Source of the DNA: ATZT02 sp038124905
GTDB taxonomy: Bacteria; Actinomycetota; Actinomycetes; S36-B12; UBA5976
Length of the DNA stretch: 31,411 nt
Direction of reading: 5' to 3'
NCBI GenBank assembly: GCA_038124905.1
Contig: JAYPCW010000008.1
Location: 1 to 31,411, forward strand
Part shown: in pieces, positions 23,766-31,411 of the stretch
How positions within the stretch are numbered: position 1 is the first letter of the stretch
How the letters are laid out: each line of letters starts with the position of its first letter
Notes under the pieces: generated by a model
Databases searched by the model: none
Seen by the model: the letters and a program-made list of their open reading frames with translations, nothing else
Told to the model about the DNA's origin: nothing
Translations under genes and position numbers: made by a program

Positions 23766-24744
23766 CTTAGTTTCTCAAGTTGAATCTAAAGTAACGATTC
23801 CAAATTCAATTAATTTGGTTGCACTTTTTGGCACCCACGATGAGAATTTAAAAAAGATCGAAGAACTTTTTTCGGGATCTGAAATTTTAGTTCGTGGTAA
23901 TCAAATAAATATTCTTGCAGATGAAGAGAATACTGCTTACTTGAATCAGCTATTTTCTGAATTGGTTTCAATCATCAGGACTGGTCAAGCAATTTCACCA
24001 GACTTGATAGAGCGAGTAAGTGCCCTAATAAAAAGTCAATCTGAAATTAGTGCAAAAGAAATGTTAACAACAAACATTTTAACAAGTCGTGGGAAGGCTA
24101 TAAGAGCTAAAACTTTTAATCAAAAGAAATATGTAGATGCAATAGATAACAACACTATTGTTTTTGGTATTGGCCCTGCTGGTTCAGGCAAAACTTATTT
24201 GGCTGTAGCAAAAGCAGTGCAGGCTTTAAATGAAAAAAAAGTTAATCGAATAATTCTTACTCGACCCGCAGTCGAAGCTGGTGAAAAACTGGGATTTTTA
24301 CCTGGAACGCTTAGTGAAAAAATTGACCCATACTTAAGACCGCTTTATGACGCGCTACAAGACATGATTGAACCAGAGAAGATTCCTAAGCTAATGACAA
24401 ACGGAACAATCGAAGTTGCTCCTTTGGCCTATATGAGAGGTCGAACCCTTAACGATTCATTTATCATCCTCGACGAGGCGCAAAATACCTCTGCTGAACA
24501 GATGAAAATGTTCTTAACCAGGCTTGGCTTTGGCTCAAAAATGGTGGTGACGGGGGACATAACTCAAGTCGATTTACCAACAGGAACCCGATCCGGACTT
24601 CGTATGGTTAGAGACGTACTGAATTCTCTTAACGATTTAGCATTTATTAATTTGACTAGTCAAGATGTAGTTCGTCATAAATTAGTTGGAAAAATCGTTG
24701 AGGCCTATGACAAGTGGGACGCTTCAACTAGTGAGGCACGTTAA
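23758..24744 (+). CDS. phoH: PhoH-family ATPase
   Basis: PhoH-like proteins are cytoplasmic P-loop ATPases related to superfamily 1 helicases and are linked to RNA metabolism. They are regularly found beside ybeY, as here. The 328-residue protein has Walker A GPAGSGKT (139-146), Walker B IILDEAQN with D239-E240, and the family segments RIILTRPAVEAGEKLGFLPG and TGDITQVDLPTGTRSGL. The N-terminal part (1-115) is the more variable KH-like region. The ATG at 23758 is preferred because the frame is closed by TGA at 23737; its ribosome-binding site is distant and structured. The downstream ybeY start lies one base after its stop. Confidence 0.95.
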   Translation: MSNLVSQVESKVTIPNSINLVALFGTHDENLKKIEELFSGSEILVRGNQINILADEENTAYLNQLFSELVSIIRTGQAISPDLIERVSALIKSQSEISAKEMLTTNILTSRGKAIRAKTFNQKKYVDAIDNNTIVFGIGPAGSGKTYLAVAKAVQALNEKKVNRIILTRPAVEAGEKLGFLPGTLSEKIDPYLRPLYDALQDMIEPEKIPKLMTNGTIEVAPLAYMRGRTLNDSFIILDEAQNTSAEQMKMFLTRLGFGSKMVVTGDITQVDLPTGTRSGLRMVRDVLNSLNDLAFINLTSQDVVRHKLVGKIVEAYDKWDASTSEAR

Positions 24745-24745
24745 G

Positions 24746-25020
24746 TTGGTAGTTGATATTGAAAATAGAAGCAACATCTCTGTTGATAAAGAAAAGTTAC
24801 AAAGAATAGCAATTTCCGTAATGGAAGAATTAAAGTTACATCCAGAACAAGAACTGTCATTATCCTTAGTAGATGTTGGAGAGATGGCCGAACTTCATCA
24901 AAAATGGATGAATGAATCAGGACCAACAGATGTGATGAGTTTTAGATTATCTGAGATTGCAGAATTTGATTTTTCTTTGGGTGATGTCGTTATCTGTCCA
25001 GCAATTGCTCAAAAAGATGC
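24746..25020 (+). CDS. ybeY: Endoribonuclease YbeY, N-terminal part (cut by assembly gap)
   Basis: YbeY is a metal-dependent RNase needed for 16S rRNA 3'-end maturation and ribosome quality control. About 92 residues are visible: the start VVDIENRSNISVDKEKLQRI, the LSLSLVDVGEMAELHQKWMN stretch, then GPTDVMSFRLSE (family PTDVLSFP) and GDVVICPAIA. The catalytic HGxLHLxGyDH motif lies in the missing part. The start is taken as TTG at 24746, one base after the phoH stop, with TGAGG at 24732-24736; this gives the usual N-terminal length. A GTG at 24731 is a possible alternative. An apparent continuous frame through the 100 N into the next gene is an accident of gap length, not a fusion. Confidence 0.9.
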
Positions 25021-25120
25021 NNNNNNNNNNNNNNNNNNNNNNNNNNNNNNNNNNNNNNNNNNNNNNNNNNNNNNNNNNNNNNNNNNNNNNNNNNNNNNNN
25101 NNNNNNNNNNNNNNNNNNNN
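25021..25120. other. Assembly gap (100 N) between ybeY and the CBS-domain gene
   Basis: A run of exactly 100 N. The missing parts (about 55-65 residues of YbeY and about 70 residues of the following membrane protein) need roughly 400 bases, so the true gap is longer. The frames on the two sides agree by chance and should not be joined. Confidence 0.98.
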
Positions 25121-26203
25121 TTAAGCAGTATTGGAGCAGTTCTCTTAGCGGTTTATTTTGTTTCCATTGTGCAAGATTTAACTTTTGCCCTACTTTTTTC
25201 AATTATTGTGGTTACACTCTTAAGCTTTATCTTTTTAGGAGTTGCTCCTGAAACTTTAGGTTTGCAACATTCAGAAAAAATTGCAATCTTGAGTGCTGGC
25301 TCGACAATTTTCTTAGGAAAGATTTTTTGGCCGCTAGTGCGCCTACTAGTTCTAATTGGTAATGCCTTCACGCCTGGTAAAGGATATAAAGCGGGGCCTT
25401 TTGCTTCTGCTGAAGAACTTCGTGAATTAGTCGATCGAGCCCAAGCAGAAGATCTAATCGAGGCACAAGAGCGTGAAATGATTCACTCGGTATTTGAGTT
25501 GGGTGAAACTTTTGCCAAAGAAGTCATGGTTCCACGTACCGAAGTAGTTTGGATCGAAAAGGACAAAACTTTGCGCCAAGCAATTTCTTTGGCACTAAGG
25601 TCTGGTTACTCCAGAATTCCGGTAATCGGTAATGATGCTGATGATGTACTGGGAATAGTTTATTTAAAAGATATCTCTCGACGAATCTTTGAAAATGCCG
25701 AAGCTGAACGAAACGAAACCGTGGAGAGCTTAATGCGGCAGGTAATATTTGTCCCCGATAGTAAGCCAGTGGATGAGTTATTACGCGAAATGCAGGCTGC
25801 CAGAGTGCACCTTGCTGTAGTTATCGATGAGTATGGTGGCACCGCTGGGTTGATAACGATTGAAGATATTTTAGAAGAAATTGTTGGTGAAATTGCCGAT
25901 GAGTATGACACACAAGCCCCTGAAATAAGTGAGCTTGGTCCAGAAACTTTTAGAGTCAGTAGCCGTGCTCACGTTGATGATGTTGCTGACTTAGTCAATT
26001 TGGAACTTTCAGGAGTAGAAGAAGGTGTAGACACCATAGGTGGCTTACTTGCAAAAAGACTTGGAAGAGTGCCGATACCTGGCGCAGCGATAGAGATTGA
26101 AAATTGGGAATTCACGGCCGAACGCGCAGCAGGAAGAAGAAACAGAATTGGAACAGTTTTAATTCGAAAGTTACCTGAAGCAAAGTCTGAAGAACAAGAA
26201 TAA
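25121..26203 (+). CDS. CNNM/CorC (HlyC)-family CBS-domain membrane transporter, 5' end missing
   Basis: This protein family (DUF21 membrane domain, two CBS domains, CorC_HlyC domain) is linked to Mg2+/Co2+ efflux and is often called hemolysin-like. The first visible residues fall within the DUF21 domain: two or three hydrophobic spans up to about residue 85, then the NAFTPGKGYKAGPFASAEEL link. EREMIHSVFELGETFAKEVM and VPRTEVVWIEKDKTLRQAIS begin the CBS pair, with SGYSRIPVIGNDADDVLGIV in the first CBS and HLAVVIDEYGGTAGLITIED in the second. The C-terminal CorC_HlyC domain carries EEGVDTIGGLLAKRLGRVP. The 360 visible residues suggest about 70 N-terminal residues are lost in the gap. The ybeY-CNNM-era order is standard. 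True haemolytic activity is not implied. Confidence 0.93.
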   Translation, partial: LSSIGAVLLAVYFVSIVQDLTFALLFSIIVVTLLSFIFLGVAPETLGLQHSEKIAILSAGSTIFLGKIFWPLVRLLVLIGNAFTPGKGYKAGPFASAEELRELVDRAQAEDLIEAQEREMIHSVFELGETFAKEVMVPRTEVVWIEKDKTLRQAISLALRSGYSRIPVIGNDADDVLGIVYLKDISRRIFENAEAERNETVESLMRQVIFVPDSKPVDELLREMQAARVHLAVVIDEYGGTAGLITIEDILEEIVGEIADEYDTQAPEISELGPETFRVSSRAHVDDVADLVNLELSGVEEGVDTIGGLLAKRLGRVPIPGAAIEIENWEFTAERAAGRRNRIGTVLIRKLPEAKSEEQE

Positions 26204-26204
26204 T

Positions 26205-27119
26205 TTGAAAAAAGATCACAAAGCCGGGTTCGTTGCTGTTGTAGGTAGGCCCAACACTGGAAAGTCTACGCTGATAAATGCACTAGTTGGCGAAAAGTTC
26301 GCAATAATTTCTGATAAACCACAAACTACTAGGTCGCTCATTAGAGGGATTATCTCTAAAGATGGCTATCAAATTTTAATTGTCGACACACCAGGTATAC
26401 ATAAACCTAAGACTTCTTTAGGCGCACGATTAAATGAATTAAGCAAAGAGGCAATTCAAGACGTTGAGCTCATTGCTATGTGTTTTCCAGCAGATCAAAA
26501 AATTGGTCCAGGTGATCAATTTATATTAAATCAAATTAAAAATTCTAAGAAACCCTTATTTGCTCTAATTACTAAATCTGATCTAGTTTCAAAAAATGAA
26601 TTATTAGAGAAACTAAATGAAGTTTCCTTGGTAGGTGAAGTTGAATGGAGTGAAATAATTCCAATATCAAGTGTTAGCAGAGAAAATTTAGAGACACTAG
26701 AGTCTCGAATTGTTGAATACCTACCGATATCTCCTGTGTTATATCCATCAGAATTGGTAACTGATCAAGATTTGGAAAAAAGAATTTCTGAATTAATTAG
26801 AGAAGCTGCCCTTGAGGATTTGACAGAAGAATTGCCACACTCGGTAGCGGTCTTAATTGACGAGATCTTTGAAGCGGATTCAAAGAAGGGAAAAATTCTT
26901 AAAATTTTTGCAAGTATCTATGTCGAGCGAGATAGCCAAAAAGCAATTCTTATCGGGGCACAAGGTAGTCGTCTGAAAAAAATAGGCAGTGAAGCTAGAA
27001 GAGAAATTGAAAAAATCACCTCACAAAAAGTCTTTCTTGATATAAGAATAAAAATAGCTAGCGACTGGCAGTCTGATGCGAAGTTGTTGAGCAAACTTGG
27101 CTTTGACCAATACAATTAA
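26205..27119 (+). CDS. era: GTPase Era
   Basis: Era binds the 3' end of 16S rRNA and guides 30S assembly. The 304-residue protein has G1 GRPNTGKS (14-21), the switch PQTTR, G3 DTPG (61-64) and G4 TKSD (123-126). In G4 the usual Asn is Thr, a change I associate with actinobacterial Era. The C-terminal KH domain has ILIGAQGSRLKKIGSEARRE. The TTG start lies one base after the preceding stop with no clear Shine-Dalgarno sequence, so translation probably depends on coupling. The neighbours YbeY and Era both act on the 16S 3' end, which explains the grouping. Confidence 0.96.
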   Translation: MKKDHKAGFVAVVGRPNTGKSTLINALVGEKFAIISDKPQTTRSLIRGIISKDGYQILIVDTPGIHKPKTSLGARLNELSKEAIQDVELIAMCFPADQKIGPGDQFILNQIKNSKKPLFALITKSDLVSKNELLEKLNEVSLVGEVEWSEIIPISSVSRENLETLESRIVEYLPISPVLYPSELVTDQDLEKRISELIREAALEDLTEELPHSVAVLIDEIFEADSKKGKILKIFASIYVERDSQKAILIGAQGSRLKKIGSEARREIEKITSQKVFLDIRIKIASDWQSDAKLLSKLGFDQYN

Positions 27120-27122
27120 ATT

Positions 27123-27848
27123 GTGCCGTTTTTTCGAGATCAAGCGATTGTGCTTCGTACCCATAAGCTGGGTGAGGCAGATCGAATCATCACTTTTCTT
27201 ACTAAGAAGAATGGCAAAGTAAAAGCAGTTGCCAAGGGAGTAAGAAAGACCACTTCAAGGATTGGTTCACGATTAGAGCCCTTTTCGCACGTAGATGTGC
27301 ATTTTCATATCGGAAAGTCGCTCGACATAGCTACTCAGATTGAAAGCTTGTTCCCATTTGGATCGATTTTTTCTCAGGATTATGAAAATTGGCTAGCGGG
27401 TCAAATCCTGCTAGAGACAGCTGAAAAGTTGGCAATAGAAGAGAAAGAGCCATTTGAGGAGCTTTACTTACTCTTGCTAGCTGCAATAAGAAGCCTTTTT
27501 AAAAAAGAACATCAAGCAAATTTAATAGTGGACGCATTCTTAATTCGTGCTATGGGATTGGCAGGCTATGCTCCAAGATTTGACGAGTGCGCAAGTTGCG
27601 GAGAAAAAGCAGAATTGAATTTTTCTATAGATTTAGGTGGATTAACTTGTGACAGCTGTAAACCTGCTGGCTATGTCAGACTTAATAATGAAGAAGCAGC
27701 TCATCTAAGGTCATTGATAAATGGAAATTGGCAAGTTGTGGAGGGTTCGTCCAGTAAAATTAAGAAAGATGTCAGTTCATTAATTTCAAATTATGTGCAA
27801 TGGCACTTAGAAAAAGGTTTAAAGTCACTTAGAATGATTGAACGTTAG
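27123..27848 (+). CDS. recO: DNA repair protein RecO
   Basis: RecO helps load RecA on gapped DNA together with RecR. The 241-residue protein has the N-terminal OB fold (QAIVLRTHKLGEADRIITFL, GVRKTTSRIGSRLEPFSHVD) and a C-terminal helical part with a zinc site: C156-x2-C159 and C176-x2-C179 (CASC...CDSC). The GTG start gives MPFFRDQAIVLRT, the normal actinobacterial beginning. It follows era after three bases and is followed by uppS, as in many Actinobacteria. Length is normal. Confidence 0.95.
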   Translation: MPFFRDQAIVLRTHKLGEADRIITFLTKKNGKVKAVAKGVRKTTSRIGSRLEPFSHVDVHFHIGKSLDIATQIESLFPFGSIFSQDYENWLAGQILLETAEKLAIEEKEPFEELYLLLLAAIRSLFKKEHQANLIVDAFLIRAMGLAGYAPRFDECASCGEKAELNFSIDLGGLTCDSCKPAGYVRLNNEEAAHLRSLINGNWQVVEGSSSKIKKDVSSLISNYVQWHLEKGLKSLRMIER

Positions 27849-27855
27849 AGAGATT

Positions 27856-28593
27856 ATGAATAATCAACCAAATTTTAAAAAACTTAAAATTCCAAAACAT
27901 ATTGCAATCGTGATGGATGGTAATGGCAGATGGGCCAAGCAGAGAAACTTACCTCGAACGAAAGGACATGAAGCTGGCGAAATTGCACTGCTTGAAGCAG
28001 TGCACGGAGCTTTAGCTGCAGGGGTAAAAAATTTAAGCGCCTATGCCTTCTCTACAGAAAACTGGCGACGCTCACCAGAAGAAGTCAAATTTCTCATGGG
28101 ATTTAATCGAGAAGTGATACATCGTCGCCTCGATGAGATGCACGAGCTGGGGGTTAAAGTTCGCTGGGTGGGTAGAGAGCAGAAGCTATACCGCAGCGTT
28201 AAATCTGAATTGCTAAAAGCTGAAGAAAAGACTAAGGCAAATAAAAACTTAACTTTATATATGTGCGTTAACTACGGTGGGCGAGCTGAAATAATTGATG
28301 CGATAAATAAGTTAATGCTAGACGTGAAAAATCCTAAATTAAAAATTGATAAAGTAACTGAAAAGATTTTTAATAACTATTTAGATGAACCAAAAATGCC
28401 AGAAGTCGACCTTTTCCTGCGCACTTCTGGGGAGCAACGCACTAGTAATTTCTTACTTTGGCAGTCTGCTTATGCAGAAATGGTCTTTTTAGATGTACTT
28501 TGGCCAGACTTCACTAGGGAACATCTTTACCAAGCGATTGAAATGTATTCTCAGAGAGATCGACGCTTTGGAGGGGCGAAGCCCAACTTATGA
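27856..28593 (+). CDS. uppS: Isoprenyl (undecaprenyl/decaprenyl) diphosphate synthase
   Basis: This cis-prenyltransferase extends farnesyl or geranyl diphosphate with isopentenyl diphosphate to make the lipid carrier for cell-wall and glycan assembly. The 245-residue protein has the catalytic aspartate D21 in IAIVMDGNGRWAKQR, the region RTKGHEAGE, SAYAFSTENWRR, and the C-terminal DLFLRTSGEQRTSNFLLWQS and QRDRRFGG. The ATG at 27856 follows AGAGAG (27846-27851) closely. A TTG at 27838 in the same frame would add six residues, overlapping recO, and cannot be excluded. Its stop overlaps the aminotransferase start (ATGA), joining it to a sugar-synthesis module. Chain length cannot be told from the sequence. 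Confidence 0.95.
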   Translation: MNNQPNFKKLKIPKHIAIVMDGNGRWAKQRNLPRTKGHEAGEIALLEAVHGALAAGVKNLSAYAFSTENWRRSPEEVKFLMGFNREVIHRRLDEMHELGVKVRWVGREQKLYRSVKSELLKAEEKTKANKNLTLYMCVNYGGRAEIIDAINKLMLDVKNPKLKIDKVTEKIFNNYLDEPKMPEVDLFLRTSGEQRTSNFLLWQSAYAEMVFLDVLWPDFTREHLYQAIEMYSQRDRRFGGAKPNL

Positions 28594-29690
28594 GTACAAA
28601 AATGAATGTACCTTTTTTTACCGATGAGTTTGTAAACAGTAGCCCGGTGCTATTAAAAGAAATTTCTGAAGTACTCGATTCTAGAAACCTGATATTGGGT
28701 CAGAAGGTAACCGAATTTGAGCGAAATTTTGCCGAGTTTTTAGGCGCATCTCACTGCATATCAGTTGCCAATGGCACTGATGCGCTTGAAATCGCCTTAA
28801 GAGCCTTAAAGATTGGCCGAGGAGACAAGGTTGCAACTGTGGCTAACGCAGGTTTCTACACCTCTACTGCGGTTCATCAAATCGGAGCAGAACCTATATT
28901 TATTGAAATCGATCCTGATAGCTTTTTGATCTCAACTGAGGATCTCACAGAGAAAATTGAGCAAGAGAAAATTAGCGCGATTGTCGTAACCCATCTCTAT
29001 GGGCTACCTGCAAATATCGAAGAAATTGTGAAGCTGGCAAAAGCTCGAGATATCTACGTGGTTGAAGATTGCGCCCAAGCCCATGGTTTGAAAATCAACA
29101 ATAAATTTGCCGGGACCTTTGGCGACATATCAACATTTAGCTTTTATCCGACTAAAAATCTAGGCGCTCTTGGAGATGGTGGTGCACTTGTTACTTCGAA
29201 CAGTGATCTGGCAGCGTTAGTAAAGAGTATTCGCCAATACGGCTGGGGTGAAAAATATGATGTCAGAACTCCATTTGGCAGAAATAGTAGATTAGATGAG
29301 ATTCAGGCAGCAGTTTTAAACAAAAAACTTGAATCACTTCAAAAAAACAATGAATTACGAAAATTTGCTGCTAATCGATATATGAATAATCTAATTAATT
29401 TACCTATTAAATTTTCTAATCAATTGCAAAATGGTGTTGCACATCTAATGCCGATAGTTGTTGAAACTAGAGAAATGTTAATGAATTATTTATTAGATTC
29501 GGGAGTTCAAACTGCAATTCATTATCCAATTCCAGATCATAAACAATCGGCTTATCAATACGAGATAAAATTGCCCGCAACAGAAGAATTGTGCAACACT
29601 GTTATGTCGCTACCAATATTCCCAGGAATTAGTAATGCCCAAATAGATTACGTCTCAGAAAAAATTAAGGCTTTTTATGAGTCTAGATAG
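28590..29690 (+). CDS. DegT/DnrJ/EryC1-family sugar aminotransferase (FdtB/QdtB-like)
   Basis: This is a PLP-dependent aminotransferase of nucleotide-linked keto-sugars. The 366-residue protein has the family stretches FAEFLGASHCISVANGTDAL, VVTHLYGLPANIEEIV and VVEDCAQAHG, and the PLP lysine K189 in FYPTKNLGALGDGGALVT. The next gene is an FdtA/QdtA-type 3,4-ketoisomerase, so the substrate is most likely a dTDP-3-keto-6-deoxyhexose and the product a dTDP-3-amino-3,6-dideoxyhexose such as Fuc3N or Qui3N. That choice is an inference from the pair. No N-acetyltransferase (FdtC/QdtC) or dTDP-glucose synthesis genes are in the window. The ATG overlaps the uppS stop (ATGA); a second ATG at 28602 is possible. 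It overlaps the next gene by 14 bases. Confidence 0.92.
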   Translation: MSTKMNVPFFTDEFVNSSPVLLKEISEVLDSRNLILGQKVTEFERNFAEFLGASHCISVANGTDALEIALRALKIGRGDKVATVANAGFYTSTAVHQIGAEPIFIEIDPDSFLISTEDLTEKIEQEKISAIVVTHLYGLPANIEEIVKLAKARDIYVVEDCAQAHGLKINNKFAGTFGDISTFSFYPTKNLGALGDGGALVTSNSDLAALVKSIRQYGWGEKYDVRTPFGRNSRLDEIQAAVLNKKLESLQKNNELRKFAANRYMNNLINLPIKFSNQLQNGVAHLMPIVVETREMLMNYLLDSGVQTAIHYPIPDHKQSAYQYEIKLPATEELCNTVMSLPIFPGISNAQIDYVSEKIKAFYESR

Positions 29691-30111
29691 TTCAGAGATA
29701 AAAGTTTCAGGAGTGCAGTTATTAAATTTAAAGAAGAATTCTGATCCACGGGGGAATTTATTAGCATTTGAAAATGATCAAGATTTACCTTTTATAGTCA
29801 AGAGAATTTTTATAGTTGATGGAGTTCCTGAAAATGAAGTTCGCGGAATTCATGCCCATAGGGAATGTTGGCAGTTTTTAGTTGCTGTAGCTGGCAGCAT
29901 ATCTGTGGGGTTTGACGATGGGTCAAACTCTCAGGAATTGGTTCTAGACCGAAATGATGTAGGTCTGCTCTTGCCTCCGTTAACTTATGGAAGGCAGTTT
30001 AACTTTTCTCCAGATGCAGTATTGCTTGTTTTGGCTTCCCATTCATACGATTTGAATGACTACATAGATGATTATGAAGAATTTTTACAGATACGCGGTA
30101 ATAATAATTAA
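29677..30111 (+). CDS. FdtA/QdtA-like (WxcM-like cupin) dTDP-4-oxo-6-deoxyhexose 3,4-ketoisomerase
   Basis: The 144-residue single-domain cupin matches the WxcM-like/FdtA family. These enzymes shift the keto group of dTDP-4-oxo-6-deoxyglucose from C4 to C3. The family active-site pattern RGIHAHRECWQF is present with H59 and H61, preceded by SDPRGNLLAFE (DxRG). Other cupin features are GSISVGFDDG and LLLPPLTYGRQF. FdtA and QdtA differ in C4 stereochemistry, which I cannot assign from these motifs. The start at 29677 overlaps the aminotransferase by 14 bases, so the pair is coupled and should supply one sugar. Downstream is a 112-base space without a clear terminator. Confidence 0.9.
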   Translation: MSLDSSEIKVSGVQLLNLKKNSDPRGNLLAFENDQDLPFIVKRIFIVDGVPENEVRGIHAHRECWQFLVAVAGSISVGFDDGSNSQELVLDRNDVGLLLPPLTYGRQFNFSPDAVLLVLASHSYDLNDYIDDYEEFLQIRGNNN

Positions 30112-30122
30112 ATTAACCCCTC

Positions 30123-30151
30123 TTGTTCGGAGTGGCAGTAAGTAGTATTCT
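30123..30151 (+). promoter_or_regulatory. Candidate promoter for the DUF3145 gene
   Basis: TTGTTC (30123-30128) and TATTCT (30146-30151) are 17 bases apart in the 112-base space before the DUF3145 gene. The -10 matches TANNNT and the -35 matches only TTG. This is the first sizeable intergenic space after a long run of overlapping genes, so a promoter is expected here, but the boxes are weak. Confidence 0.3.
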
Positions 30152-30223
30152 CGATTTATAAATTAATCTTCCAAGAGCAAAAGTCCGTCGGGGAAGGCGA
30201 AGCTATTGCTAGGAGGAAGATAA

Positions 30224-30745
30224 GTGGATGCCCTGATTGCTGGCAAAGTTCAAAATGCCAGAGGTTTTTTGCACATGCACTCTGTGCCGCGTGGTTTAGT
30301 TTCTCATGTTGATTGGGCCATTTCAGCGGTTTGTGAAAATCAAGTTTCTTTGAATTGGGAACCGCAACCCATAGAAGCCGGCTCAATGCGGGCAAGTGCT
30401 ACTTGGGTAGGTAGTGATGGGTTTGCCTCTCGGCTAATTTCTTCGCTGGCTAAGTGGTCAAAGATTCGTATGGACATTACACAACAACCAACAAATTCCT
30501 CAAAAGGAGAGCGTTACTCTTTAACGCCAACGCTTGGAGTTTATCGAGCAGTAATTGATGAATTTGGTGAAACTAATATTCCTGAATCAAGAATAAGGGC
30601 CGCGTTAAAGCGAAGTATTGAAGAATCTGAGCCAGCTGAAGTCGAAATAGCTTTTTTATTAGGTGATCCATGGGATGAAGAATTAGAGCCATTTCGAAGA
30701 GCGCAGAGCGATACAAGTGTTCGCTGGCTAAACAGAACGGGCTAA
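30224..30745 (+). CDS. DUF3145 family protein
   Basis: This 173-residue protein belongs to DUF3145, a soluble actinobacterial family of unknown function. Recognised segments are ARGFLHMHSVPRGLVSHVDW near the N-terminus, a central SLNWEPQPIEAGSMRASATW, GERYSLTPTLGVYRAVIDEF, and the C-terminal GDPWDEELEPFRRA with VRWL. No signal peptide or membrane span is visible. The GTG start has a strong AGGAGG at 30211-30216, seven bases upstream, stronger than most in the window, which suggests substantial expression. It is probably an ancestral core gene, interrupting or bordering the glycan genes on both sides. Confidence 0.9.
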   Translation: MDALIAGKVQNARGFLHMHSVPRGLVSHVDWAISAVCENQVSLNWEPQPIEAGSMRASATWVGSDGFASRLISSLAKWSKIRMDITQQPTNSSKGERYSLTPTLGVYRAVIDEFGETNIPESRIRAALKRSIEESEPAEVEIAFLLGDPWDEELEPFRRAQSDTSVRWLNRTG

Positions 30746-30755
30746 CAAAAAAACC

Positions 30756-31411
30756 ATGAATAGCTATAAGAAATTGGCTATTGTTAGAGATTTTATTCTA
30801 TACGACCTATCGCCCCTGGTTTTAATTTTTATTTTAATCAATAGATTTTTTGGTCCTTCCCTGTACGGAATTAACGACGACGCATTTATTTCATGGTTAA
30901 TTACTGGAGAGGAGGCGCAAGGAAACCATAGGTTTTCTGTTTATACAGGATATTTTTATGGTATTTATCTCCAAACTATTTCAAATATTTTTCCGAATCA
31001 AGAATGGCATGGAATAACACAAATAGTTTTAATTGGAATTAATTTTATTTTGTTAAGTAACCTAGTTGGTAAAAAAATAGATAGTTTCGAAATTAAATTG
31101 TTTATTAGATTATATATATATACGTTTTTCGCTTGGTATCTATTAAACCCAACATATACAATGACGGCAACGCTATTGGGTATAGGCGGTTTTATATTTT
31201 TCTATCTTGCATTAAACTGCAGAAACAAAAAAAATTTTTTCCTTCTATTTATTCTTTCAATTTTGAGTCAATTTTTTTCATATCAAATTAGGCCAGACAG
31301 CTTTTTTTTATCAGTAATCGTAGTTATCGGCTTAGTTGCCTACCATATTATTGTAGGGAAAAAAAAATTTACTAAAATTATTATTGTTCTACAAAATATA
31401 ATACTTATGGC
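30756..31411 (+). CDS. Polytopic membrane protein, 3' end outside the window
   Basis: The open frame from ATG 30756 runs 218 codons to the window edge without a stop. It shows six or seven hydrophobic spans (for example LVLIFILINRF, ITQIVLIGINFILLSNLVG, FFLSVIVVIGLVAYHIIVG). After the first span comes an extracytoplasmic-looking segment YGINDDAFISWLITGEE. A short NDD motif after span one recalls large membrane glycosyltransferase-like or GtrII/DUF6056-like proteins of surface-polysaccharide regions, but I do not recognise a specific family. There is no good ribosome-binding site. The start is 10 bases after the DUF3145 stop. Base composition is more AT-rich than the core genes, with many A and T runs, consistent with a transferred or fast-evolving surface gene. 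Confidence 0.75.
   Translation, partial: MNSYKKLAIVRDFILYDLSPLVLIFILINRFFGPSLYGINDDAFISWLITGEEAQGNHRFSVYTGYFYGIYLQTISNIFPNQEWHGITQIVLIGINFILLSNLVGKKIDSFEIKLFIRLYIYTFFAWYLLNPTYTMTATLLGIGGFIFFYLALNCRNKKNFFLLFILSILSQFFSYQIRPDSFFLSVIVVIGLVAYHIIVGKKKFTKIIIVLQNIILM

Noticed and set aside
1..31411. CRISPR array, insertion sequence, prophage or restriction/defence genes
   Set aside because: No regularly spaced repeats, transposase, integrase, phage or nuclease-toxin genes were seen; gene order is conserved housekeeping up to uppS.

Overview
The window is a densely packed stretch of a bacterial chromosome, almost certainly actinobacterial. The evidence is the gene order rodA / radical SAM pair / RNase E-G / rplU-rpmA-obg-proB-proA / nadD-rsfS-histidine phosphatase / tRNA-Ala-leuS / comEA-comEC-holA / rpsT (opposite strand)-lepA-hemW / hrcA-dnaJ-rsmE-HIT / phoH-ybeY-CNNM-era-recO-uppS, together with a DUF3145 gene (a family I know only from Actinobacteria) and frequent GTG and TTG starts. 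The AT-rich composition, very short intergenic spaces and many ATGA/GTGA overlaps suggest a streamlined, low-GC lineage such as the freshwater Nanopelagicales (acI) group. That placement is an inference from style and order. Two runs of exactly 100 N mark assembly gaps and suggest a metagenome or single-cell scaffold.

Layout. Positions 1-5269 hold the end of rodA, a TIGR03960/TIGR03936 pair and an RNase E/G with a long Arg/Glu-rich N-terminus. Positions 5345-5963 hold rplU and rpmA, closed by a strong hairpin terminator. Positions 5988-9529 hold obgE (interrupted by the first gap), proB and proA. Positions 9542-11277 hold an unannotated 43-residue membrane protein, nadD, rsfS and a histidine phosphatase. 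Then come tRNA-Ala(GGC) and leuS (11308-13883), the competence pair comEA/comEC and holA (13948-17108), and rpsT on the minus strand (17112-17375), divergent from lepA. Next is hemW, then a near-perfect CIRCE element that controls hrcA and dnaJ, followed by rsmE and a HIT protein. phoH has an unusual leader (stem-loop, 8-codon upstream ORF, spacer hairpin). The second gap removes the end of ybeY and the start of a CBS-domain membrane protein. era, recO and uppS follow.

After uppS the content changes. A sugar aminotransferase and a sugar 3,4-ketoisomerase (FdtB/FdtA type) form a module for a 3-amino-3,6-dideoxyhexose, translationally coupled to uppS, the lipid-carrier gene. DUF3145 follows, then an AT-rich polytopic membrane protein that runs off the end. 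This looks like the edge of a surface-glycan region.

Most of the window is conserved housekeeping: translation, ribosome assembly, proline and NAD synthesis, heat shock, cell envelope. I do not see a clear new defence, mobile or biosynthetic system. The most interesting unexplained items are the phoH leader, the 43-residue membrane protein after proA, the ComEC without a metallo-beta-lactamase domain, the tRNA-leuS junction and the glycan boundary at the right end.
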